NCBI GenBank assembly: GCA_964515905.1
Contig: CAZEWK010000062.1
Span: 1 to 7,296 of the forward strand
DNA: 7,296 nt
Direction of reading: 5' to 3'
Source of the DNA: GCA-2712985 sp964515905
Lineage (GTDB): Bacteria; Pseudomonadota; Alphaproteobacteria; UBA7887
The notes under the pieces were generated by a model, which saw only the letters and a program-made list of their open reading frames with translations, did no database searches and was not told where the DNA came from. The translations under genes were made by a program, and so were the position numbers. Shown here in pieces: positions 1-6,939 of the stretch (positions are counted from its first letter, which is position 1; the number at the start of each line of letters is the position of its first letter).

Positions 1-176
1 ATTTGCGTTTGGAATGTACCGGACGCGAGCAACGGCTCCTGCTCCCATAAAACAGGAACTAGAAATACCTTGCCCATCATTTCCTCGTTCAGTTCGCCAA
101 TAACTTTACGGGCAATTTGGCGTTCCGGAATGACGTCTCCCGGCGAAGAGATAAAAATTTTTAAACGACGAGCCAC
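1..176 (-). CDS. N-terminus of a DUF4062/TIR-like effector-domain protein, probably a STAND NTPase (partial, runs off the left edge)
   Basis: Reading the minus strand from a GTG at 176-174 gives 58 codons open to the window edge. The start reads V(M)ARRLKIFISSPGDV, then an ER.IARKVI.ELN stretch and the segment VLWEQEPLLASGTFQ (residues 42-56). The hydrophobic strand followed by SSPGDV, and the later WE.EPLL..GTFQ block, are hallmarks of the DUF4062/TIR-related domain at the N-terminus of many bacterial multidomain proteins. In those, an NACHT/nSTAND ATPase and WD40 or TPR repeats usually follow. GTG is chosen because the conserved strand begins six codons later, a G-rich SD-like run lies just upstream, and the only earlier candidate is a TTG at 209-207 with no domain support. 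The gene follows the catalase-like gene on the same strand after 181 nt. What follows residue 58 is not visible, so the STAND architecture is inferred from family habit. The domain call is fairly secure. Confidence 0.75.
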   Translation of the reverse strand, partial: MARRLKIFISSPGDVIPERQIARKVIGELNEEMMGKVFLVPVLWEQEPLLASGTFQTQ

Positions 177-179
177 GTT

Positions 180-187
180 CCCCCCCC
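180..187 (-). repeat. Homopolymer of eight G (C on + strand) at the ribosome-binding position of the DUF4062-type gene
   Basis: Eight consecutive C on the + strand read as G8 on the coding strand. The tract ends three bases before the GTG start at 176, so it occupies the SD position. G tracts of this length can slip during replication. A length change here would alter spacing or strength of the ribosome-binding site but would not shift the reading frame. One sequence cannot show whether the length varies. Confidence 0.6.
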
Positions 188-357
188 AGGGCCAACGGTA
201 GAATTCCAACGTTGCTTTTTTCTTCGCTTTATTTATCCGAAAATATTCGACTTTAGAATGATTACTCTATTTTACATATCTTTCTGAAATAAAACGGTTA
301 ACTGTTTCTAATTTATTTTAAAAGCCTTTAAATTCCCAACATAAAAATGTTATGCCG

Positions 358-1536
358 TTACGGTTCAACATTGGCCACACCATTTGCTTCTCTACGAGTC
401 CGACTAATATGGGCATAAATTACCTTTCGTAGTCGGTTAACGGAACCCAAAGGCCTGTGCTCCGCCAAAGCATGCCAAGGGGTAAAAGACAAATTTTCGC
501 AGAATTTATTTTGTTCAGGTGTATCGAAAATTTGTTCGGGAATAGTTATCGTAGCCACTTTATAAAAAGGTGCTCTTTCTTCTAGCCATTCGGTCCGCGA
601 ATCCTCGACACTCATGGTTTTAGAGGTCCTTGGTTGAACCAAAAATTCCATACACGCCGAACCTGCAGATAATGTTTCTTTCATTTCATGGCGCAAAAAG
701 TCATTGTGCGGTTCTTCGGGTAATTCCTCGTCCGGCTTGTTACAAGGGCGAGCAGAAAATTTGACCGCAATACGCTCATCTCCAGAGCCTAGCTGATAAG
801 GAACGGAAGACCAATAACGGACTGTAAGAGGATTGCTGACTTGGGCTTTGGATAGTTGTGCAGCAAGCTTTGTACTTTTAAGTCCAACGGAGAATGGCAT
901 CAGTAGCGGAGCCAATTTTTTCTTTATTTTGTTCTCACTTGTAAACAGTTGCATCAAAGATAGATAATCCTGTGGATCATCTAGAAAAAATATAGGGCTA
1001 TTGAGCATTACAAAATCTTGTGTACGTGCCGAAGCATCCCTTTCCAAAAGAGTGTCCCCATCAACGCCTAAAAGTTTTATCGCCATCCCTCTGCTGTCTT
1101 TTTCTATATCAGCTCGGAATGGATCGGCCTTTCCATTGGAATAACGAATCCAGGCATCATACGTTTTCCCTGGAATAAATACTCCTTTGGCAAGTCCCTC
1201 CTCTAAGAATTCCTCAACCGAAAATTTAGCTTGTACGCAACCGTGTGCTTTTGTATGTGCATCACGCTTAACCTGTCCTGGTGGATAGTTCTTTAGCAAC
1301 GTACCAGAAATTATTTGTGCGATTGCCAAGGCACTATCAATTTCCCCTTCTTGTAATTCCTCCCCCAGAAACGAGTCCACTTTTGGATAAATATTCCTTA
1401 ATTCTTCCAAAGATTCATCCTGAGCTACACCGTTCGATACAAACAAATAGAACACCACAAAAAGGGTAATTACAAAGACCACCGGAAATTGTCTCCCTAT
1501 ATAATTAGTCGACCAGAAGTCAGAATTTACGTTCAT
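358..1536 (-). CDS. Exported catalase-fold haem protein, y4iL-like (catalase-related, not a classical catalase)
   Basis: This 392-residue protein matches the catalase superfamily in compact form. After a membrane-spanning or signal segment (residues 17-37, with a plausible cut after GVA, before QDE) come a distal-side block AHTKAHGCV (H94 or H98), RYSNG (131-135), DSRGMAIKLLGV (147-158) and TQDFVMLNSPIFF (172-184). These parallel the catalase HAKG, RFS, RDPRGFAVKF and NNTPIFF blocks. Near the C-terminus NRLRKVIY contains R370-x-x-x-Y374, the spacing of the catalase proximal tyrosine ligand. It is shorter than true catalases and lacks their C-terminal extensions. Catalase-fold relatives include allene oxide synthases and other hydroperoxide-metabolising enzymes, so the substrate may be an organic hydroperoxide. 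That is inference. The ATG at 1536 has a GAGGG about 8 nt upstream, and no other Met lies near the N-terminus. The 61-nt gap after the di-haem cytochrome suggests co-transcription. Family call strong; reaction unknown. Confidence 0.85.
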   Translation of the reverse strand: MNVNSDFWSTNYIGRQFPVVFVITLFVVFYLFVSNGVAQDESLEELRNIYPKVDSFLGEELQEGEIDSALAIAQIISGTLLKNYPPGQVKRDAHTKAHGCVQAKFSVEEFLEEGLAKGVFIPGKTYDAWIRYSNGKADPFRADIEKDSRGMAIKLLGVDGDTLLERDASARTQDFVMLNSPIFFLDDPQDYLSLMQLFTSENKIKKKLAPLLMPFSVGLKSTKLAAQLSKAQVSNPLTVRYWSSVPYQLGSGDERIAVKFSARPCNKPDEELPEEPHNDFLRHEMKETLSAGSACMEFLVQPRTSKTMSVEDSRTEWLEERAPFYKVATITIPEQIFDTPEQNKFCENLSFTPWHALAEHRPLGSVNRLRKVIYAHISRTRREANGVANVEP

Positions 1537-1597
1537 CTCTTCGCCCTCTATAAAAGCAACTTTGCCACAACACCTCTATATTGAATATGTGTGTGAG

Positions 1598-3463
1598 TTA
1601 GATCCAAGAAAGTAGATACACTGCGAACTGGTTTGGATCCTTTAGATATTCTATAAATTGTCGACGTTCCTCCGCGGTATATGGTGGCAGCCCTTGCATT
1701 TTGCGAAAATCGTGACCCTCATTTCCATTTCCCAGAAGCTGAGTGTCAAATAAAATGGAACCAGTCTCTTCTCTTGAAACAAAACCCATTTTCACAACGT
1801 CTAATTCACGGCTACCGACCCAAAACGTGGTAGATCGTTCCTCCACCGGCCGCAGCAATTCATCCAGGTTCGGCACAGACCCATTATGTAAAAATGGGCC
1901 AGTCGCCCAAATCGATTCTAAAGGCCCTGCTTTTAGTGTATCAAAATAGCATGGCTTATATTGTTTAGGTCCCTCTGGCGGATCTGTCATGGGAGGGTCT
2001 CCCGGACAAACATAGTCCCCAGGCCTCAAACGGTAATCAATAAATTGCATGATTGTTTCTTTACCAGAAACAAAATACTTCGCCTTCTCCCAAAGATTTG
2101 CAGTGAATATTGTCTTTAGACTTTTACGGACTGATGCGGCCACCGTTTCAAAAAAGAAATCATAGGTAGATACTTTCTCTTTCCCGCCAAATAAAACATC
2201 TGCCAAATGGCCAGTATTAATTTCTCGCGCTAGAGCTTCTACATAAGCAGGATCGGTCCCTACTTTGGATTGAGGAATTTGCGTTATTGCAACCCATTGT
2301 TTCCCAAAATCATTCTCCGCAGGATCAGTCATTCGATAAACCAAATTACCTTCAGGGTCCGGAGTCTGCATGTTATGGCAGCCAAGGCAATCTGATCTAA
2401 ATAATCTAGCGCCGGCTATGGCCGCTTTTTTATCAATCGGACCCATTATTTCTTCTTGCCATACCGGCGGTTCCAAAGATTTAATCCAGTGTTCCATATC
2501 AAATAAATTTTGAAGCAATGCCGAAGATGTGAATCGTGTCTCCTCGTCATTCCCGAGATCAAGTGAGCCAAAGACTCCAAGTACCTCTCCAACATTTCTA
2601 CCAATAGGATCTGCCGCAATAGGAACCCATTGTACCCAATCTAAAATAGGTGCCGTCCAAACCGGGGGAAAGCTGGTGGGGGCGTCTGGAAACATATAGT
2701 TTTCTTCCAAGCCTAAATCAAAGACAGCTAACGAATTTACGATTTGAGTTAATGCATCCACTCTCCCTGGACCCGACGGATGAGTGGGAATGCGCATAGA
2801 AGTTTCTCTAATAAACTGGTCAGCAAATTCAGTATACTGCTCCGATAATGCGGCAATTTCACTCTGACTAGCACCAAACCCAAGCACCCGTTCAGCAAAT
2901 CGGCTGAATTTAGGATTCATTGCATTTGATTGTTGCTCACTTAAGTCCGGGTATTGGGCAGCGATCGAATTTGATAGTGCAGTCATAAAACTACTGAAAT
3001 CAAACATGCTTGGCCCACCATCTACGACCAAAATATTACCGTTTACCTGTATTTCACTTGTGTGGCAGGCAGAACAGGTTAATCCAATCATATTTCCAAC
3101 ATGTGGTCTTTCCGTAGGATCAATGGCGAATCCCACCGGTAATTCAAATGTTAACGTTAGACCTTTTGGAAGATGTTGGCTTCGTGGTTGAACCTCAGAA
3201 TACAAAATTTTAAATTTGGAAAGGTGATCCCGTTCCGCGAATAGGCCCTCACTATTTTCTTGTTCTAAGGCACCAAACCATACCTGTGGCATGAGGAGAG
3301 ATCCCTGCGGGGTGTAATAATAATCCGCCCGCATTTCATCGTCCCAGTTTTGCTCGAAAAAAATTTTTGAATTTGAGTCGGATGCATAAAGGTGACCGAT
3401 AAAACAGAACAAAAAAGTTGTAGCCCCTAAAAACAATGCGATCATCCATTGCACCTTAAACAT
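1598..3463 (-). CDS. Exported di-haem c-type cytochrome, RoxA-like / 'di-haem cytochrome c peroxidase' family
   Basis: A 621-residue secreted cytochrome. Residues 1-27 form a signal peptide (K3, a hydrophobic core to about 26, likely cut after LYA). Two covalent haem c sites are visible: CSACH at 130-134 and CLGCH at 359-363. The C-terminal block IWATGPFLHNGSVPNL (about 518-533), then TFWVGSRELD and an FDT..LGNGNEGHDF segment, is typical of the family containing the rubber oxygenases RoxA/RoxB and many proteins annotated as di-haem peroxidases. Length and two-haem layout fit RoxA (about 70 kDa) better than short MauG/CcpA peroxidases. RoxA cleaves C=C bonds of polyisoprene with O2. This protein could be an oxygenase or a peroxidase, and its substrate is unknown. 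Start choice: GTG at 3472, ATG at 3469 and ATG at 3463 are all in frame, but the SD GGAG (3475-3472) overlaps the GTG, sits 2 nt from the second and 8 nt from the third. I therefore use 3463; 3472 would add three residues. The protein needs periplasmic cytochrome c maturation. Confidence 0.87.
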   Translation of the reverse strand: MFKVQWMIALFLGATTFLFCFIGHLYASDSNSKIFFEQNWDDEMRADYYYTPQGSLLMPQVWFGALEQENSEGLFAERDHLSKFKILYSEVQPRSQHLPKGLTLTFELPVGFAIDPTERPHVGNMIGLTCSACHTSEIQVNGNILVVDGGPSMFDFSSFMTALSNSIAAQYPDLSEQQSNAMNPKFSRFAERVLGFGASQSEIAALSEQYTEFADQFIRETSMRIPTHPSGPGRVDALTQIVNSLAVFDLGLEENYMFPDAPTSFPPVWTAPILDWVQWVPIAADPIGRNVGEVLGVFGSLDLGNDEETRFTSSALLQNLFDMEHWIKSLEPPVWQEEIMGPIDKKAAIAGARLFRSDCLGCHNMQTPDPEGNLVYRMTDPAENDFGKQWVAITQIPQSKVGTDPAYVEALAREINTGHLADVLFGGKEKVSTYDFFFETVAASVRKSLKTIFTANLWEKAKYFVSGKETIMQFIDYRLRPGDYVCPGDPPMTDPPEGPKQYKPCYFDTLKAGPLESIWATGPFLHNGSVPNLDELLRPVEERSTTFWVGSRELDVVKMGFVSREETGSILFDTQLLGNGNEGHDFRKMQGLPPYTAEERRQFIEYLKDPNQFAVYLLSWI

Positions 3464-3655
3464 ATTCATCACTCCACAAAAAACAAATTATTTACTACAC
3501 CTACACAAATTTCGTTCTGAGATATTTTAAACTACAAGCCTTTTCCAACCTACGGTTCCAAAAGGGGTACACCTATATTAGTTCTAGGCATGAAACAGGT
3601 CGCGCAAACACTAAGCCTAGCCAACTAACACTAAATTAAAGCGCTTTGTGATCAC
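3464..3655 (-). other. Spacer between patatin and di-haem cytochrome genes
   Basis: This 192-nt AT-rich stretch holds no supported gene. The cytochrome SD (GGAG, 3475-3472) is at its low-coordinate end. An 8-bp palindrome GTGATCAC (3648-3655) directly abuts the patatin stop codon, and CTAGGC (3583-3588) faces GCCTAG (3615-3620) across a 26-nt loop. No hairpin followed by a T run is present on the minus strand, so read-through from the patatin gene is possible. I see no promoter with both hexamers convincing. Confidence 0.4.
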
Positions 3656-4741
3656 TCACGGTAAAAAATGTTCCTTCTTTACTTGCTTCTTTGCTGCCAA
3701 AGTAGCTATCTCATAAAGTTCTGGAATGGCTTTAGGCTGATCCATCAATCGAAGGTGTGTGAGATCCGAATCAGAAACATCCATGTCCAACTCTTCCTTC
3801 AACCAATCTTTCTCTAAGCGCACGTCGTACCGGAGAAATTGGAAAAGGGGCTCCTTGGGTAGAAGTACACCTGCGAGGTCACCAATTTCCGAATTAATCG
3901 TCCACCTCGTTGAAGTTTCTCCGAGCATTTGCATTAAAGTTAATACCTGAGTGGAACTATTATTTATCATACCCGTAAGGGCCTTAACCGCGAGACCAGC
4001 CGCTGGCAACCGACTAGCACTCTCTGGGTCCATTTGGTCCCTGAATGAACCCGTCCCAATGGAAACAATTCTAAGATTATCTACTCCCGTTTCCCATCCA
4101 TAACCAACGGAGGGGATAGTCACCATTTGCAGGAACGCCAACGCAGGGTTGTTATTTGGGCTAACACCTCCATCGACAAAAAGGCCGGGAGGTTGACCTT
4201 CCATAATTTTAATCCGCTCTGGTTCAAAATAATGAGGTGCTGCTGTTGAGGCGCGCAGAATATCTGCTAACCGATAATGTTTGTTCCCCAAATAACTGCC
4301 GTCCGTTGGATCATCCCAGAACGGATTATTCGGGTTATTAGACAGGATCCAAGGACTCCCAGTATCCATACGCTTTAAGGCCAGGGCAAAACCCGTCTTT
4401 AAATCTGGACTGCTAAGAGTTCGCTCACCACAAAGCTCAACAATCTCATTCTTTAACAGTTTGGCTTTAAATCTCGATTGAATCCCAGGTATTCGGGATC
4501 GGGACCGCTGGAATACTTTGGGTGCAAGTTCAAAATAAAATCGACGGATGTCTTGTGCTGAATAACCAAGCGACAGCGCAGCACCAATGATGGCCCCTGT
4601 CGACGTTCCACCAGCTAAGTCCACATTTTCAACAAACGCCGTTCCATGAGCCTCTAATAATACTTCTTCAATCCGTTCCAAAAATGCAACGGTTATTGCA
4701 CCCCGAACCCCGCCACCATCGAAAGAAAAGATTGTCTTCAT
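3656..4741 (-). CDS. Patatin-like phospholipase/acyl hydrolase
   Basis: A 361-residue Ser-Asp dyad lipid hydrolase. The oxyanion-hole motif GGGVRG is at residues 9-14, the nucleophile elbow G-T-S-T-G at 45-49 (Ser47) and the DGG motif at 190-192 (Asp190), followed by NNNPA. TAAPHYFEP (166-174) and RIVSIGTG (224-231) are also conserved family positions, so the active site looks intact. Patatins release fatty acids from phospholipids or other acyl lipids. No signal peptide or membrane helix is present, so it should act in the cytosol at the inner membrane leaflet. Patatins serve as toxic effectors in some cyclic-nucleotide defence systems (CapV of CBASS), but no CD-NTase is visible here. It lies between the SLOG-membrane gene (333 nt upstream) and the di-haem cytochrome (192 nt downstream to the chosen start), and could work with either. 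The SD is weak: the only AAGG (4760-4757) is 5 nt from an out-of-frame ATG at 4751 and 15 nt from the true start. Confidence 0.92.
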   Translation of the reverse strand: MKTIFSFDGGGVRGAITVAFLERIEEVLLEAHGTAFVENVDLAGGTSTGAIIGAALSLGYSAQDIRRFYFELAPKVFQRSRSRIPGIQSRFKAKLLKNEIVELCGERTLSSPDLKTGFALALKRMDTGSPWILSNNPNNPFWDDPTDGSYLGNKHYRLADILRASTAAPHYFEPERIKIMEGQPPGLFVDGGVSPNNNPALAFLQMVTIPSVGYGWETGVDNLRIVSIGTGSFRDQMDPESASRLPAAGLAVKALTGMINNSSTQVLTLMQMLGETSTRWTINSEIGDLAGVLLPKEPLFQFLRYDVRLEKDWLKEELDMDVSDSDLTHLRLMDQPKAIPELYEIATLAAKKQVKKEHFLP

Positions 4742-4940
4742 CGCAATTCATTATGACCTTGTTGGCCTAAGGTTGTTTTCTCTTTCGCAGAACCAAGTCA
4801 ACTCCAGCAGTTACAGTATATAACCACTCAAGACCACAAGCGACTAATTATGTTCCAAAATACTAAGTATCTGAATTATTTAGTCTCTTCTATGGTATCT
4901 GTGCCTTAACTCCATGACCCCACCTATCCAAACATACTGC

Positions 4941-4966
4941 CTGGGCCAAATTTGAAAGGCACCCAG
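4941..4966. other. Hairpin in the patatin upstream region
   Basis: CTGGGCC pairs with GGCACCCAG across a 10-nt loop, giving a 7-bp GC-rich stem with a 2-nt bulge. No T run follows on either strand, so it is not an intrinsic terminator. It could be a leader RNA structure or a protein-binding site; no function is shown. Confidence 0.4.
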
Positions 4967-5003
4967 TAATCGCCTTTGTCGTTAGATATTGTCAGAGTTA
5001 AAA

Positions 5004-5009
5004 ATTATA
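5004..5009 (-). promoter_or_regulatory. Possible -10 promoter element (TATAAT on the minus strand)
   Basis: An exact TATAAT on the minus strand lies about 260 nt upstream of the patatin start. The hexamer 17 nt upstream (GTCCCG) does not resemble a -35 box and there is no TGn extension, so support is half a promoter only. Confidence 0.25.
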
Positions 5010-5051
5010 GCCCATTTTATCGCAGCCGGGACCAAACAGCGAGGTAAGATT

Positions 5052-5080
5052 AAAAAAAATATAAACTAGAACAGCTAGGT
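5052..5080 (-). terminator. Weak candidate intrinsic terminator overlapping the SLOG gene stop codon
   Basis: On the minus strand CTAG-CTGTT-CTAG forms a 4-bp stem that includes the TAG stop. It is followed by TTTATA and then eight T. The stem is short and AT-rich, so termination would be partial at best, but the T run is in the right place and a long gene-free stretch follows. Confidence 0.3.
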
Positions 5081-6901
5081 ATTGGCCTGATCCGTTCTTG
5101 TTCGCTTGGCGCGACCCGCTCCAACACGGCCCTGGAACATTGCCATCCCGGTATTTCCGAACAATGTAGGTGGTGGCTCTGACTCCCGATGATAGCGATG
5201 AATAGTCCATTGATAAGTTTCAAACAGTGATCTTTCACCAAGATCCGTAATTATTTTTTGCATTGCTTCAATAGAAAGCTCACCTTCCATTTGCTTTGAG
5301 GCCCGTTGAAAGTGCTCAGCTTGGTTTTTGTACTGCCACAGCAGCTCTCTTGTGGCCATCTTATTTTGATATAATTCCCAAATTCCAACCCAGAGCGGTA
5401 TAAGCCCTAGAATGAAGATTAAAAATGATTTTAGTGTCAGATTTTCTGAAAACATTACTGAAGCCAACCAATTACCAAAAACTATCAACATCATAAGGCA
5501 GAAAAGATTCATGCACATCAAACCGGTTTTAACTTGACCCAATCTTCTAGTTCTCTTTGACAATCTAGCAACAAGACTTTTGAAATAAGACAGTTGGTCA
5601 TCTATCCAACACTGCTTCACAATCAGTAACCTTGCCCGACTTGCAGGAGGAGGATCTACATCTGTATTGCTTGATATTTTTAGAACATCATTTAACCACG
5701 CAAACCCAGCTATACTTTCGATACCACTGAGGGAAAGTACGCGTTGAAATTTAATTTCATCTTCTACTCCCGCTAACAGCATATAAAAACGAATACGCAA
5801 TGATTCTGCTATTACCCTATGAACTAAATATCGAGTAAAAGAGATTTTTTTTCCCGCCTGTCCGAAAAGCATAAACGCAACAGCAAAAAGACCTAAATAT
5901 GCAATAACCACACCAACCACTGGTATAAGCTTTGCATAAAGTAAAAATAGAAATCCCATTGTTGCCGCGAGTAAGGCAAAGCTTTTAAACAACCAACCAG
6001 AGCTTTCTTGGTCTTTGATTGCTAATAAATCCGCTATCTTGAATTGGGCATCAGTTCGCTCTAGTGATGAACTCAAACCCGACGGTATATCGTCACCGAT
6101 CCCTGTAAAAAGACTATAGCTAGTAGCGGATTCTTTTTTATATTGACGCTGGAGTGCCTCCGAATGGCCTTTTAAACCGGTTAAACGTTGTAAAAGGGAC
6201 TCCGGCATCTCGCTAATTCGGATTAGCGCTCGATCATCAAGTGACGGTGCAAGATAGCTCAGTGACAATCTACTCCCGGTCGACCCGGAACGTTGGACCT
6301 CAACCCAAGCCACTACATTAGCCGAATATGGGATCAGGCCATCGCTATCAAAATTTAGTGAGATTTCCTCTTTGCCCTGTTGGGCTTCACGCTCAAACAG
6401 ATATGAAAGTAGTACATCGGTCGTTCCCCCTTTGGGTCGATCCATTCCGCCATCCCATAATCCTAAAATCAGATTCGCATGTTGGACGAGCCAGTCTCTC
6501 AAATCAGCATAGGATTCGTCCCGAATGGCACCTCCCTCTCTAAACTCGGATCCCGTTACATTATCTGGCAGAGGTAACTCTGTAACGGACACATTCTTGT
6601 TGGATAGTATATCCTCAAACTCTTCGAGAGATTTCCCGGAAAAATCATCAATATAGTGTTCCTTTGGCATTGGAAGGATTGCGCGAATCGGAATTTCTTT
6701 AGCCAAAGCTCGGCGCGCCACAAGTCGGTCCGAACCATCCGCTAAACCACAGGCGACCGTTAGAGGGAACGTTCCTAGAGCAGATTGCAACGCCTCCAAA
6801 ACACTGTCGACGTAATCTATTATTTGTTCTTCACTATCAACCAAAACATCCCTATGTCCCGTGACACCGAGTATAAATTCTAAATTTGGCTTTCTGTTCA
6901 T
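5075..6901 (-). CDS. SLOG-domain protein with four transmembrane helices (putative nucleotide-sensing membrane effector)
   Basis: 608 residues from the ATG at 6901. Residues 8-165 form a SLOG-type (DprA/LOG-like Rossmann) domain: GVTGHRD (12-18), CGLADGSDRLVA (51-62), LGLWDGG (146-152) and GGTTDV (158-163), which together make the expected nucleotide or nucleotide-sugar pocket. A linker of about 130 residues leads to two hydrophobic pairs, about 303-322/326-347 and 458-482/489-511. They are separated by a basic amphipathic region that contains a likely cytosolic stretch. After the last helix a charged helix (RELLWQYKNQAEHFQRA, about 518-534) resembles the helix next to the membrane hairpin in SLATT-type (SMODS/SLOG-associating 2TM) effectors. 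The tail is basic. Such proteins are predicted to sense a nucleotide signal and perturb the membrane in conflict systems; that role is known only as a family prediction. A TTG at 6916 would add five residues, but the ATG is preferred because the domain begins at once and it forms TAATG with a short leader frame. The patatin gene follows on the same strand. Confidence 0.8.
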   Translation of the reverse strand: MNRKPNLEFILGVTGHRDVLVDSEEQIIDYVDSVLEALQSALGTFPLTVACGLADGSDRLVARRALAKEIPIRAILPMPKEHYIDDFSGKSLEEFEDILSNKNVSVTELPLPDNVTGSEFREGGAIRDESYADLRDWLVQHANLILGLWDGGMDRPKGGTTDVLLSYLFEREAQQGKEEISLNFDSDGLIPYSANVVAWVEVQRSGSTGSRLSLSYLAPSLDDRALIRISEMPESLLQRLTGLKGHSEALQRQYKKESATSYSLFTGIGDDIPSGLSSSLERTDAQFKIADLLAIKDQESSGWLFKSFALLAATMGFLFLLYAKLIPVVGVVIAYLGLFAVAFMLFGQAGKKISFTRYLVHRVIAESLRIRFYMLLAGVEDEIKFQRVLSLSGIESIAGFAWLNDVLKISSNTDVDPPPASRARLLIVKQCWIDDQLSYFKSLVARLSKRTRRLGQVKTGLMCMNLFCLMMLIVFGNWLASVMFSENLTLKSFLIFILGLIPLWVGIWELYQNKMATRELLWQYKNQAEHFQRASKQMEGELSIEAMQKIITDLGERSLFETYQWTIHRYHRESEPPPTLFGNTGMAMFQGRVGAGRAKRTRTDQANT

Positions 6902-6939
6902 TACGACCTGACCCAATGGAACACATAGTTAATTATCAA
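6901..6939 (-). other. Possible 12-codon leader reading frame coupled to the SLOG gene by TAATG
   Basis: A TTG at 6939-6937 lies 8 nt after GGAGGT (6953-6948), the best SD in the window. It opens LIINYVFHWVRS and stops at TAA (6903-6901), which shares one base with the SLOG ATG. The SLOG start itself has only a weak SD (AGG). Ribosomes ending on the leader could re-initiate there, giving translational coupling. The frame is very short and uses a TTG start, so chance is a real alternative. Confidence 0.35.

Larger units (their letters stand above)
4742..5074 (-). other. 333-nt gene-free stretch upstream of the patatin gene
   Basis: No reading frame here has coding character or a recognisable product. 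Apart from the weak terminator at its high-coordinate end it contains a hairpin (4941-4966), a consensus-like TATAAT read on the minus strand (5009-5004) and a small inverted repeat ACCTT..AAGGT (4756-4773). Its length and structure, compared with the 61-nt gap between the two haem genes, suggest the patatin gene has its own promoter here or a long structured leader. Confidence 0.45.

Noticed and set aside
316..351. Hairpins after the catalase-like stop codon (AACAT-AAAA-ATGTT at 338-351 and a TTTAAA repeat at 317-332) as a terminator
   Set aside because: Stems are short and AT-only or nearly so, and no T run follows the stem on the minus strand, so I do not call an intrinsic terminator.
358..1536. 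Classical catalase (KatA/KatE)
   Set aside because: Too short, with an export segment and a divergent distal-histidine block; it fits the y4iL-like catalase-related group instead.
1281..1949. Plus-strand frames of 62-68 codons inside the two haem protein genes
   Set aside because: They lie antisense to strongly conserved coding sequence, with no recognisable product or SD.
3543..3548. TTGGAA as a -35 box for the di-haem cytochrome gene
   Set aside because: The nearest TAAAAT is only 13 nt away and the hexamer at 17 nt (ATATCT) is a poor -10; not enough to call a promoter.
4667..4751. Out-of-frame ATG at 4751 with a well-spaced AAGG as an alternative patatin start or leader peptide
   Set aside because: The frame gives fewer than 30 codons with no family match and destroys the GGGVRG motif; probably coincidental, though it leaves the true start with a poor SD.
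4998..5241. Two short minus-strand frames of 63 and 70 codons at the end of the SLOG gene
   Set aside because: Both overlap the SLOG 3' end in other frames, lack family features and have no SD support; they are shadows of the real gene.
3656..6901. A complete CBASS operon with patatin effector
   Set aside because: No CD-NTase, HORMA, TRIP13, E1/E2 or JAB gene is present in the window, so only a loose resemblance remains.
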